This document shows, in pieces, positions 9,274-17,569 of a stretch of 50,150 bases of DNA. The stretch spans positions 1 to 50,150 of the forward strand of contig DDRH01000013.1 in assembly GCA_002343075.1 (NCBI GenBank), given 5' to 3'. The notes under the pieces are model-generated. The model did no database searches and was not told where the DNA came from. It saw only the letters and a list, made by a program, of their open reading frames with translations. Within the stretch, counting starts at the first letter, position 1, and each line of letters begins with the position of its first letter. The DNA is from Phycisphaerales bacterium UBA2421 (GTDB taxonomy: Bacteria; Planctomycetota; Phycisphaerae; Tepidisphaerales; Tepidisphaeraceae). A program made the position numbers and the translations under genes.

Positions 9274-10329
9274 ATGTCAGGTAAAGCATTTCTGCCCGCG
9301 GGTGCCCGGCGCGCCAGCGCGGTTGCATGGGTCATCATCGCACTCTTGCTCATTGTCGGTGGGTTTATGCTGTGGCGAGTTGGCGTGTTTACGCCAAGCC
9401 CGAAAGTCGCCCTCGTTACAAGCGGGGAAGGACCTTACTGGGATCTGGTAATCGCCGGCGCGCGCGAGGCCGCGGAGGCGTTTGATGTGAAGCTCAGCAT
9501 CGTCAAATCAAAATCTGATTCCGAAGCCCAGTCGGCGAGCATCCGCGAACTTCTCGCCAAGGGAAAGTATGACGGCGTGGCGGTTAGCCCGGTCAACCCC
9601 ATTGCAGAGGCTGCGGTGCTCGCGGATGTAAGCGCGCGAAGCACTTTGGTGACCATCGACAGCGACAGCCCGCTCTCGGCCCGCCTCTGCTTCGTCGGCA
9701 CCGATAACTACGCCGCGGGAAGGCTCTGCGCCGACCAACTCCGCAAGGCACTCCCCGACGGCGGCGAAGTGATCATCTGCATCGGCAACCCCGACAAGGA
9801 AAACACCCAGCGGCGACGGCAAGGCGTGATTGATGAACTGCTTGAGCGCAATTACGAACCCGACCACGCCATGGACCCGCTGGAAGGGGCGCTGAAAGGC
9901 CCGCAGTTTACGGTGGTTGCGACGCTGGTCGATCATTCTGATCCGGCGAAGACGGTGGAACTTCTCACCGCAGCCCTGAAGGACAACCCGAACATCAAGG
10001 GTGTTGTCGGTTTGCTGGGCTACTCGACGCCCGCGATTCTCAAGGCGCTGGAAGCTGGGGGGAAACAGGGGCAAATCAAGGTCGTAGGTTTTGATAATGC
10101 CGAAGAAACGCTCGCCGGGATTGAAGCTGGCCATGTGCACGCGTCGATTCTGCAAGACCAGTTCGGAGCAGGCTACCAAGCGGTGAGAATCCTCGCCGAT
10201 AACGCCCGAGGCAATCGGACTGGCCTTCCAATCTTTCAGCGTCGGACGCTGCCGTGTGAGGTGATCAATGTTGAGAATGTGAAGGCGATGCGGGCGCAAC
10301 TAAAAGCTGAGCCCGCGGCCAAGAGTTGA
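9274..10329 (+). CDS. Sugar ABC-transporter-type periplasmic binding protein, membrane-anchored
   Basis: The start ATG at 9274 follows GGAGGA (9265-9270). The 351-residue product has one hydrophobic segment (about residues 15-35, AVAWVIIALLLIVGGFMLW) without an obvious cleavage site or lipobox, so it is probably membrane-tethered. A Peripla_BP_4/RbsB-type domain follows: KVALVTSGEGPYWDLVIAGAR, then DGVAVSPVNP, STLVTIDSDSP and FVGTDNYAAGR, and later VVGFDNAEETLAGI, all in the order of ribose/galactose-binding proteins. No permease or ATPase gene is nearby, so it may serve a distant transporter or act as a sensor partner. It diverges from the sialidase-fold gene across 200 bp that hold the presumed promoters of both genes. 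Confidence 0.82.
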   Translation: MSGKAFLPAGARRASAVAWVIIALLLIVGGFMLWRVGVFTPSPKVALVTSGEGPYWDLVIAGAREAAEAFDVKLSIVKSKSDSEAQSASIRELLAKGKYDGVAVSPVNPIAEAAVLADVSARSTLVTIDSDSPLSARLCFVGTDNYAAGRLCADQLRKALPDGGEVIICIGNPDKENTQRRRQGVIDELLERNYEPDHAMDPLEGALKGPQFTVVATLVDHSDPAKTVELLTAALKDNPNIKGVVGLLGYSTPAILKALEAGGKQGQIKVVGFDNAEETLAGIEAGHVHASILQDQFGAGYQAVRILADNARGNRTGLPIFQRRTLPCEVINVENVKAMRAQLKAEPAAKS

Positions 10330-10368
10330 TCGACGAGCTAATCGCTGCGAGAACTGAGAGCCGTTGAA

Positions 10369-11703
10369 TCACTGCGCAACGACTTGCAGCGGCAGGCTCG
10401 TCTCGGCCACGCGGTTGGACTGCGAGTCAATCAGGGTGACTTTCAATACATAGCGGCCAATCGTCAGGTTGGATGGGAACTTGATCAGCTTGCGCACAAA
10501 AAAGTCATGCCGCCGACTCCGGCTGGTGTCGCTGATGCTGGCTGGCGCATCGGTGAACACCTGCGGGCCCATTTCGCTGAAAAGCGCAACTTCCATGCTG
10601 AGGTTGGTTTCCCAAAGCTGTTCGGCATTGATCTGTGACGAAAAGTTTTCAATCTCGCAATAGATGATCGCCGGTGTTTCCCTGCCGGCGATCAATCGAG
10701 ACTCCATCGTTTCATAGCGGCCAAAACCCTCAACGCGCGTCGCCAGCGCCAGCGTCGGCACGACAAGCTCGGCACTGGTCTTGAGTCGATCGGCAAGCTC
10801 CACCATGGGCCGAATCTTTTCGGCAGTCATCAGGTTGCTGTCGCGGCGCAGCGTCGAGCGGAGATTACTCAGGCCGTCGAGAATCGCAGTGACCAACTCC
10901 CGGTCTTCCTGCGGCAGCGGCGCGATCGCCGTCAGGTTGGGAACCGGCTCATCAAAGAGGTATCGCAACATTTGATACTCGAGGTGGCTCGCAACGTCTC
11001 GCGGATTCTCCTTGATTCGCTTGCTGAGTTTGGCGAGCAGGGCCGAATCGCCGCCGGACACCGACGGCGGTGCGATGTTCAGCGGTATCGATTGAACCTT
11101 CGAAGGTGTTACGGTAGCAACCGCGGGCTGATCGCTCACATCGGCAAGTTCGAGTGGAAGGTTGGATGCGTCGCTGAAAGTCTGCGTGTCGGCGGGCCCG
11201 GTCGTCGACGGATCACGATTCGGCAGCGGCTGCGACTTCCCCAGCACCTCGGCGGTGTGACCTTCGGTTGCTGCTTCTGGCTGACCTGTCGCATCGCCGG
11301 GCGAATCGCTTGCCGAGTCACCGAGCGATACCTGGAACTTCCTGGGGTCAAGCCACTGCACCGCCGAGCCGCGCGGAAGCGCTTCCGGCGATTGCTGTGC
11401 CAATAGCACTTCCATCGAGCGGGCGTACGCTTCACTCTTTCGACGAATCGCCTGCAGCGCCACTGCGGGGTCTTCAACTGGCGGCAACTCAACCCGCGCG
11501 CGCGCAATAGACTCATCGTCCACACTCCGTGGAGTGGCGACGATAGGCTCCGATGTAGTCGCTTTGCCGTCAATCGAATGATGGCGCGCCCCAGTCTCAT
11601 GCGCGGCCGCATCATGCCTGGCCTGCTTGGGCAACAGCGAAACACAACCAGAAGAGGTAACGAGTGCAGCAGCGCACGCTGCGGCGAGGGGTCGTCTGAC
11701 CAT
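10369..11703 (-). CDS. Lipoprotein of unknown function
   Basis: The true start is placed at 11703 (MVRRPLAAACAAALVTSSGC), because this gives a signal peptide with a lipobox-like TSSGC and an AGGA site upstream. The open frame runs on to 12036 but that part reads as non-coding. The 444-residue product has a long disordered N-terminal half rich in Ser, Asp, Pro and Gln. A compact C-terminal half (from about residue 240) is predicted to be helical at first and then beta-rich, ending FVRKLIKFPSNLTIGRYVLKVTLID. No family was recognised. It converges with the binding-protein gene (39 bp between stops) and diverges from the SulP gene. It is likely anchored in the membrane facing the periplasm. Confidence 0.7.
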   Translation of the reverse strand: MVRRPLAAACAAALVTSSGCVSLLPKQARHDAAAHETGARHHSIDGKATTSEPIVATPRSVDDESIARARVELPPVEDPAVALQAIRRKSEAYARSMEVLLAQQSPEALPRGSAVQWLDPRKFQVSLGDSASDSPGDATGQPEAATEGHTAEVLGKSQPLPNRDPSTTGPADTQTFSDASNLPLELADVSDQPAVATVTPSKVQSIPLNIAPPSVSGGDSALLAKLSKRIKENPRDVASHLEYQMLRYLFDEPVPNLTAIAPLPQEDRELVTAILDGLSNLRSTLRRDSNLMTAEKIRPMVELADRLKTSAELVVPTLALATRVEGFGRYETMESRLIAGRETPAIIYCEIENFSSQINAEQLWETNLSMEVALFSEMGPQVFTDAPASISDTSRSRRHDFFVRKLIKFPSNLTIGRYVLKVTLIDSQSNRVAETSLPLQVVAQ

Positions 11704-11853
11704 GGCTTCATCCTGAACTGTGACGACAAGACGCAATCCATTGCGTCGAGCCAGAGAGTATAGATTCAGCGAATGCAATCGCAAGCTGTGACATCGAGTT
11801 GTCCGCGTGTGACCTGCTTGCCGGGCTGACGCGCAATCACTAGGCTCGCACTC

Positions 11854-13644
11854 ATGAGTGGTCTCACGGGTTGGCTCGGTCGGACACTGGCGGCACCGCT
11901 GCTTGGCCCGGTCAACACCGCGCGCGCTTACTCTGCTGAGAAGCTCCGGCGCGACGTGATCGCCGGATTGACAGTCGCCGCCGTCGAACTTCCACAGGCG
12001 ATGGCCTACGCCCTGCTCGCGGGTGTGCCTCCCCAATACGGGATTTACACATCCGTGCTGCAGGGGGCGATGGCGGCACTCCTAAGCAGCAGCAATCATC
12101 TTGCAACGGGGCCGACCAACACCCAAAGCCTGCTGCTCATCTCCGCCCTTACGCGCCTGGCCGACCCGGTCGCGCGGCCGGAGGTCTACCTTCAGCTCGT
12201 CTTTGCGCTCACCTTTCTCAAGGGCATCATTCAGATCGTCTTCGCCGCGGCGCGATTTGGGGACATGGTGCGATATGTCAGCCGCAGCGTGATTGTCGGC
12301 GTCGCTGCAGGGGCGGGAGTGCTTATTCTTGTCGGACAGGCCCCCAGTTTCCTCGGCGTGACGACTCTACCCGCCGATTCGCAACTGCCCGGGCTTCCCG
12401 GCGCGGCACAACGCGTCTGGACTCACCTCGGCGATGTTCAACCATGGTCGATTCTGATTGGATGTATCTCAATCGCGATCGTAATCGCTTGCCAGTTGAT
12501 CTCGCGATTTGTGCCTGGCGCGTTGATCGCCATCATCGTCGGCGCGGCGATCGTCGCGACGTATCCGGCCGCTGCCCAAGTGGCGACCATCGGCGCGCTG
12601 CCGAAGGAACTGCCGCGGCTGCAGAACCCTTGGCCCGGATGGCCGGCAATTCACGATCTTCTGCCGGGTGCCTTCGCCCTCGCCACGCTCGGCCTGATTG
12701 AAACGATCGCCATCGGGAAGACCATCGCCAGCAAGACCGGTGGGCGCATCGATCCGAACCAGGAGGCCCTCGCTCAAGGCTTCACCAATTTCGCCTCCAG
12801 CTTCCTGCAGTGCATACCAGGGTCTGGCAGCTTTACGCGCTCGGCCCTCGATCAAGGTGCCGGCGGTGCCACGCGGTTTGCAGCGGTTTACAACGCGATC
12901 TTTGTGGCGATTGTGTTTCTGGCATTGGGAGGACTCGTGGAGTTTGTCCCCCTCGCGAGCCTGGCCGCGGTGCTGTTTGTTATCGGCTATCAACTGATCG
13001 ACTGGCGATATCTCATGCGAATCGCCCGAACCAACTGGGTCGATACCACGGTCTGCCTCATCACCTTTGCCGCGACGCTGGTAGCGCCTCTGGAATGGGC
13101 GGTGTTTATTGGAATTGGCGTCAATCTCGCGCTTTACCTGCGGAGTGCGGCCCGGCTGCACATGAACGAGATGGTGCCCACCGCCGCCGGGCCCTTTTTT
13201 GAACGCCCCATTCACGACCGCAGCGGTGAAAAGCAAGTGATATTTCTTCAGCTCGAAGGTGAACTTTTCTTCGGTGTCGCCGATGAACTGCAGACCCAGC
13301 TCAGCTCGCTCTCGCGCTCCGGTGTTCGCATCGCAATCCTGCGCCTCAAGCGGACCCACAGCATTGATGCAACCGTGCTTCATGTGTTGGAGGAGTTCGC
13401 CAGAGATATGCATCGCCGTCACGGCTATGTCATTCTCTGCGGCGTGCGCGAGGAACTCATGGCGACTTTGCACGCCTACGGATTGATCAAGGTACTCGGC
13501 AGGCAGAATGTGTTCGCCGCCAGCATCGGCGTATTCAGCAGTGCAAAGCGTGCGCTCGAAAGGGCTAAAGAACTCGTAGGCAAAAGTATTGATGACTCAA
13601 AAATCGATACCGACGAGTCGAAAGAGTTTGACTATCAAATCTGA
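11854..13644 (+). CDS. SulP-family inorganic anion transporter with STAS domain
   Basis: The 596-residue protein has the SulP layout: a short cytoplasmic N-terminus, about 10-14 membrane segments (residues ~35-420) beginning with the family signature LRRDVIAGLTVAAVELPQAMAYALLAGVPPQYG split over the first helices, a conserved QGFTNFASSFLQCIPGSGSFTRSAL region, and a C-terminal cytoplasmic STAS domain (about 440-570, VIFLQLEGELFFGVADEL to the SIDATVLHVLEEF core). SulP proteins move sulfate, bicarbonate or other anions, often with Na+ or H+. The substrate cannot be read from sequence. No carbonic anhydrase or sulfur-assimilation gene is adjacent. The ATG at 11854 directly precedes the family's usual N-terminus. 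Confidence 0.92.
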   Translation: MSGLTGWLGRTLAAPLLGPVNTARAYSAEKLRRDVIAGLTVAAVELPQAMAYALLAGVPPQYGIYTSVLQGAMAALLSSSNHLATGPTNTQSLLLISALTRLADPVARPEVYLQLVFALTFLKGIIQIVFAAARFGDMVRYVSRSVIVGVAAGAGVLILVGQAPSFLGVTTLPADSQLPGLPGAAQRVWTHLGDVQPWSILIGCISIAIVIACQLISRFVPGALIAIIVGAAIVATYPAAAQVATIGALPKELPRLQNPWPGWPAIHDLLPGAFALATLGLIETIAIGKTIASKTGGRIDPNQEALAQGFTNFASSFLQCIPGSGSFTRSALDQGAGGATRFAAVYNAIFVAIVFLALGGLVEFVPLASLAAVLFVIGYQLIDWRYLMRIARTNWVDTTVCLITFAATLVAPLEWAVFIGIGVNLALYLRSAARLHMNEMVPTAAGPFFERPIHDRSGEKQVIFLQLEGELFFGVADELQTQLSSLSRSGVRIAILRLKRTHSIDATVLHVLEEFARDMHRRHGYVILCGVREELMATLHAYGLIKVLGRQNVFAASIGVFSSAKRALERAKELVGKSIDDSKIDTDESKEFDYQI

Positions 13645-13705
13645 TGCTCCACACACCTCGGTGCGGAGAGGCAGCTCGTCGGCCCGCCACAATCACTCAT
13701 CACGA

Positions 13706-14620
13706 TCACTCAAGTAGCTGGGTCGCACGGATGATTCTGTCCCGAACAGCAGCCCATTCCGGCACATCAGGGGGCAACTCGATATAAATCGCCCGCAGTT
13801 GCTGTTGGTCGAGCATGCGCAGATGCGCGTAGAGCAAACGCGAATACTGCGCCGGATCGAGTGTGATATCGAGCATCGCAGCGTCGGTGACATCGATCGA
13901 TGCCCGCTGTTCCGGTAAAAAGCGAAAGGCTGGCGTGCGCGGCGCGTAGTGCCGCTCCTGCATACCCGGCGAAGGCGCCGGAGTGGTGGGAAGAACGGTG
14001 GAGCCACCACCAATGCGTGAACAAGAATGCACTTCTCCCACCACCGCGGCGATCGCACTAGCTGATACGCCGCCGGGTCGGAGAATCCGCGGAATCGCGC
14101 CCGACAAATCAACCACCGTAGACTCGATTCCCACCGAGCACGCTCCGCCGTCCAGCACAAGATCGACCGAGTCGCCCAACTCATCCCGAACATGCTGTGC
14201 AGTGGTCGGTGAGACGTGGTTGGATTGATTTGCGCTCGGGGCCGCCACAGCGCCATCGAATGCGCGCAACAGCTCGAGTGCAACCGGATGGTCGGGGACG
14301 CGCAGGCCAACGGTTGCCAGCCCCGCCGTCACCGAGTCGACAATCGTGGGTTGCTTGGGCAGCACGATTGTCAGCGGCCCCGGCCAGAATCGCTCGGCGA
14401 GTCGGGTGGCCGAATCCGGCCAGCCCGCCGAATAGCGCCGCGCGGATGCGACCGAGTGAACATGGACGATCAGGGGGTTGGTGCTCGGCCGGCCCTTGGC
14501 AGCAAAGATGCGCGCCACCGCCGAGGGGTTGGTGGCATCGGCACCGAGGCCGTAGACGGTTTCGGTCGGAAAGGCCACCAGCCGGCCCCGCTGCAAAAGC
14601 TCAACGGCTCGCTCGATCAA
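13706..14620 (-). CDS. tsaC: Threonylcarbamoyl-AMP synthase (Sua5 type)
   Basis: This enzyme makes threonylcarbamoyl-AMP from threonine, bicarbonate and ATP for the t6A37 modification of ANN-decoding tRNAs. The YrdC domain (about residues 1-185) shows VAFPTETVYGLGADATN and FAAKGRPSTNPLIVHV, both diagnostic. At 304 residues it has the extra C-terminal Sua5 domain, so it is the long Sua5 form rather than the short TsaC form; the linker contains GMQERHYAP, the usual Sua5 motif. Its start codon overlaps the stop of the upstream 95-residue gene by four bases (ATGA), indicating coupled translation. Confidence 0.93.
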   Translation of the reverse strand: MIERAVELLQRGRLVAFPTETVYGLGADATNPSAVARIFAAKGRPSTNPLIVHVHSVASARRYSAGWPDSATRLAERFWPGPLTIVLPKQPTIVDSVTAGLATVGLRVPDHPVALELLRAFDGAVAAPSANQSNHVSPTTAQHVRDELGDSVDLVLDGGACSVGIESTVVDLSGAIPRILRPGGVSASAIAAVVGEVHSCSRIGGGSTVLPTTPAPSPGMQERHYAPRTPAFRFLPEQRASIDVTDAAMLDITLDPAQYSRLLYAHLRMLDQQQLRAIYIELPPDVPEWAAVRDRIIRATQLLE

Positions 14621-14904
14621 ACAAGCCCCTCACTTTCAAGCCAGGTTTTCGTCGCGTCCGAATCGGAGCAGATGAGAAAGACCTCCTGCACCGAGCCAGT
14701 GCCGGTATAGAGACACTTCAGCCCTGCATCAGTCGGATATTGTATCTTAAACCCCGGCGGAGTCTTCCCGCGGCGCGTCTTGATGCGCCCCGGAACAATC
14801 CGGCTGACGGAGGGGCAATCGCGGATGATGCACTTGAGCAATTCGTCAAGCCCACCAACCCGGCTGTGCTGCTTTTTTATCCTGCCGAATTTCACCAGGC
14901 TCAT
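14617..14904 (-). CDS. Small DUF2103-like protein (possible metal-binding)
   Basis: The 95-residue protein reads GRIKKQHSRVGGLDELL near the N-terminus, then IVPGRIKTRRG and GLKCLYTGTGSVQEVFLI. This matches, from memory, the pattern of the DUF2103 family (H-S-x-x-x-G-L ... PGRI ... RG ... VQEVF) seen in cyanobacteria and planctomycetes, annotated only as predicted metal-binding. His17 and several cysteines (26, 31, 65, 79) could bind metal. It forms a two-gene unit with Sua5, overlapping it by four bases. Function is unknown; a role near tRNA modification is only suggested by the coupling. Confidence 0.65.
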   Translation of the reverse strand: MSLVKFGRIKKQHSRVGGLDELLKCIIRDCPSVSRIVPGRIKTRRGKTPPGFKIQYPTDAGLKCLYTGTGSVQEVFLICSDSDATKTWLESEGLV

Positions 14905-14953
14905 CGTAGTCGGTTTCGTTTTGAATTGAACTGGCGCTGGCGACGAATGGCAA

Positions 14954-14981
14954 TTGTCCCCGGCCTTGTCTTACCTATACT
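14954..14981 (+). promoter_or_regulatory. Candidate sigma70-type promoter of the peroxiredoxin gene
   Basis: TTGTCC (14954-14959) and TATACT (14976-14981) are separated by 16 bp and lie 27 bp upstream of the ATG at 15008. The match to the consensus is moderate and no start site is known. Confidence 0.4.
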
Positions 14982-15007
14982 TGGTTCGATCAAATAAGGA
15001 GATGATG

Positions 15008-15469
15008 ATGTTAACTGTTGGCGATCCCGCACCCGATTTCGAGCTGATGACGCAGGACCATACGAAGAAGGTAAAACTCGCCGATCTGCGCGGCAAGACG
15101 GTGGTGCTCTTGTTCTACCCGATGGATTTCTCGCCGGTCTGCACGGACGAACACTGTTCGTTCACAGCAGGTCTGGGACAGATCGCGCCAGATGGCGACA
15201 CAATTGTGTTCGGCGTTTCGACCGACAGCCCGTTCACCCACGCCGCGTTCAAGAAACAGTTTGGCATCGGCTATGACCTGCTTTCCGATCCGACGCGCGC
15301 CATGGTGAAGGCGTACGGAATGTTCATGGGCGAACAGCCATTTAACTGCGGCAAGCGCGGGACGGTGGTGATCGACAAGAATGGTCGCATCGCCGCGGTC
15401 GAAGAGCAGCCGATTCTCGAACCACGCGCGGTTGAGAAGATCGCCTCCGCGGCGCGCAAGTCGGCTTGA
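15008..15469 (+). CDS. bcp: Peroxiredoxin, BCP/PrxQ type
   Basis: The start at 15008 is preferred among three consecutive ATGs because AAGGAG ends six bases before it. The 153-residue protein starts MLTVGDPAPDFEL, as in thiol peroxidases of the AhpC/TSA superfamily. The catalytic segment FSPVCTDEHC places the peroxidatic Cys at 45 and a second Cys at 50, the spacing of the atypical two-Cys BCP subgroup in which both lie in helix 2. It reduces hydroperoxides in the cytoplasm using thioredoxin. The C-terminal half contains RGTVVIDKNGRI, the usual BCP strand. It diverges from the DUF2103-like gene. Confidence 0.9.
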   Translation: MLTVGDPAPDFELMTQDHTKKVKLADLRGKTVVLLFYPMDFSPVCTDEHCSFTAGLGQIAPDGDTIVFGVSTDSPFTHAAFKKQFGIGYDLLSDPTRAMVKAYGMFMGEQPFNCGKRGTVVIDKNGRIAAVEEQPILEPRAVEKIASAARKSA

Positions 15470-15542
15470 TACCCGGCTTATCGGACACCCAATATTTTGG
15501 CTATTGAGACGGCGGTAGAGTGGCCGATTCATTCGTCGCAAC

Positions 15543-16055
15543 ATGCGATGGGCGAACTGGCTATTCTTCTCCGTCGGCCTGCTCTTAACTGCGGCACACG
15601 CCCGCGGCGGTTTGAGCAACATCGGCTTTCCGCTCATGGAAGAGGCCGATTTCGTCATCGGAGTGATGAACGCTGACGACAATCGTCTGCTCGCGACGGC
15701 GGTGTTTGATGATGCGCCGCGACGGATCGCCGATAATCTCGGCGATGACATCGGTGCGATCGATGACTCGGCTGTTGTGAGCGCCTTGTCGGAGAGTTCG
15801 CTCTCACAGACCAACGCACACGTCTCCGGCGCATGGATCGACGATGGCTCCATCTCGTTCCCTGATGGCCAGTCGGTTCCCTCGTTCGGCACTTCAAGCC
15901 TGGCGAACACCTCCACACGAATCGACATCGCGACGGTGGCAGTCCCGCTACCTCCTGCTGCGGTTGCTGGCGCGCTCGCTGTGATGACCCTCCTTGGCCG
16001 GCCACTGGTGACCGGTAAATGGCGCCGGCGGCATCGCTCGCGCCCTTATCGTTGA
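15543..16055 (+). CDS. Small secreted protein with VPLP-type C-terminal sorting tail
   Basis: The 170-residue product has an N-terminal signal peptide (residues 1-21, NWLFFSVGLLLTAAHARG), an Asp/Ser-rich soluble middle with no recognised domain, and a tail of VPLPPAAVAGALAVMTLLG followed by an Arg-rich end (KWRRRHRSR). That three-part tail (VPxP, hydrophobic helix, basic end) resembles the VPLP variant of PEP-CTERM exosortase signals. No ribosome binding site is obvious before the ATG. It lies alone between the peroxiredoxin and dihydrouridine synthase genes. A simple bitopic membrane protein is the alternative reading. Confidence 0.6.
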   Translation: MRWANWLFFSVGLLLTAAHARGGLSNIGFPLMEEADFVIGVMNADDNRLLATAVFDDAPRRIADNLGDDIGAIDDSAVVSALSESSLSQTNAHVSGAWIDDGSISFPDGQSVPSFGTSSLANTSTRIDIATVAVPLPPAAVAGALAVMTLLGRPLVTGKWRRRHRSRPYR

Positions 16056-16148
16056 AGCTCATGCCTCCGAACATCGCGGTGTTTCATGTGAACAGATCGC
16101 TGTTGACGCTCACCGGTCTGACGCAGCTTCTGCTACAATCGGTGGTGG

Positions 16149-17255
16149 ATGAACCTCGGCCCGCTCACAATCAGTGCGCCCTTCTGCCAGGCCGGCCTGG
16201 CCGGGTATAGCGACCGCGCGATGCGCGTCGTCGCCCGCCGACGCGGTTGCCCTTATGCGGTGACCGAAGCCCTGCTCGATACCATTATGCTTGCCGGCGG
16301 AGAAGGGTTGCGTAAGTCGATTGATATCAACGACGACGATCACCCTGTCGCCGGCCAGATTATCGGAAGCGAACCAGAAACGATGGCCCCGGCGGCGCGC
16401 ATTCTCGCCGAGCGGGGGTACGACGTTGTTGATCTCAACTTTGCCTGCCCGGTAAAGAAGATCAAGAACAAATCGCGCGGCGGACACATGCTGCGCGACG
16501 TGTCGCGCGGCCACTCGATTCTTCGCGCCGTTCGCCAGCAGTTGCCCCGCACGACGCTCACTGTCTCGCTCCGACGCGCCTTCGACGATTCGCCCGATAA
16601 CCAAGGCGCGCTCTTCGAGTTGATCGACGAAGCCTGGCGGCTTGGCTTCGCGGCAGTGCGCGTGCACGGCAGAACGGTGGAGCAGAAATACCTGGGCCGG
16701 GCCGACTGGCGCGCGCTTCGCGAGCTGAAGCAGCGATACCCCCGCAACACCATCATCGGAAGCGGCGATGTCTTCACCGCCGAAGACGCCGTGCGCATGC
16801 TCGACGAAACCGAAGTCGACATGGTATGGATCGCCCGCGGCGCGATTGGAAATCCCTGGATCTTTCGAGACGCACGCCTGCTGCTTCAAAAACGAGAGAT
16901 GCAGCGCGGCGGCGAATCTTTGAAGTCACCCTTTGATCCCTCGGCCTGCGAGTCACTGTCCCCTCCCTCCATTCCCGAGCAGCGCGCCGCACTCACCGAA
17001 CACTTCGACATCGCGATGCAGATCCATGGCGAGCAGCTTGCCGGACGGCGCATGCGCAAGATGGGAATCAAGTACGCGCGATTTCACCCCGACGCGCACG
17101 ATGTGAAGAAAGCGTTCATCGAAGTAAGAAGCCTGCGCGATTGGCAAGCCGTGCTGACTCGATTTTACGAAAGCAACGGCGGAGGTGTCTGGCCAGCCAG
17201 CACCGCCGCCGATGAAGTCAATGACGATCCGGCGATGCAGACATGTGAAACCTAA
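16149..17255 (+). CDS. tRNA-dihydrouridine synthase (DusB-like)
   Basis: The 368-residue FMN enzyme reduces specific uridines in tRNA to dihydrouridine. The TIM barrel starts with ISAPFCQAGLAGYSDRAMR; the catalytic cysteine is Cys100 in DLNFACPVKKI, followed by the usual K-x-x-GG segment (NKSRGGHML). VRVHGRTVEQKYLGRADW, IIGSGDVFTAEDA and WIARGAIGNPWIF are the substrate- and FMN-phosphate-binding motifs of the Dus family. The C-terminal helical domain (about 290-345) contains GRRMRKMGIKY. The next small gene begins nine bases after the stop, so the two are probably cotranscribed. Which uridine is modified cannot be read from the sequence. Confidence 0.92.
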   Translation: MNLGPLTISAPFCQAGLAGYSDRAMRVVARRRGCPYAVTEALLDTIMLAGGEGLRKSIDINDDDHPVAGQIIGSEPETMAPAARILAERGYDVVDLNFACPVKKIKNKSRGGHMLRDVSRGHSILRAVRQQLPRTTLTVSLRRAFDDSPDNQGALFELIDEAWRLGFAAVRVHGRTVEQKYLGRADWRALRELKQRYPRNTIIGSGDVFTAEDAVRMLDETEVDMVWIARGAIGNPWIFRDARLLLQKREMQRGGESLKSPFDPSACESLSPPSIPEQRAALTEHFDIAMQIHGEQLAGRRMRKMGIKYARFHPDAHDVKKAFIEVRSLRDWQAVLTRFYESNGGGVWPASTAADEVNDDPAMQTCET

Positions 17256-17263
17256 GCGGAAAG

Positions 17264-17533
17264 ATGCACTCAAAAACCCCCCCACGCAATCGCCTTGCCA
17301 AAGTGTTGCCCGAAGCCTGGCGGCAGATGCTCGTTCAGTCGGGCGCGCCCAAGCGGAAGTACACCGCGGTGCTTCGCGCGACGCTGAAGGATGGGCGGGT
17401 GATTGACGATCTCATCGTCGAGCAAGGCTGGATCATCGCGCTGGACCGGACCGGACTTGCCGGCACCTTCGAGCAGCGCATCGACTTCAATCCCCGCGAC
17501 ATCGTCGATGTCTACATTAAACAAGTTATCTGA
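17264..17533 (+). CDS. Small conserved-looking protein of unknown function
   Basis: The 89-residue protein has a basic N-terminal third (RNRLAKVLPEAWRQMLVQSGAPKRK, residues ~8-32) and a beta-rich C-terminal two-thirds (YTAVLRATLKDGRVIDDLIVEQGWIIAL, then RDIVDVYIKQV), suggesting a small barrel. It begins nine bases after the dihydrouridine synthase gene, consistent with an operon. Coding-like third-position GC and the tight spacing support it being real. No family was recognised. Confidence 0.6.
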   Translation: MHSKTPPRNRLAKVLPEAWRQMLVQSGAPKRKYTAVLRATLKDGRVIDDLIVEQGWIIALDRTGLAGTFEQRIDFNPRDIVDVYIKQVI

Positions 17534-17569
17534 ACATACACGCAAATGCCCGCTGATCGCCAGCGCCGT

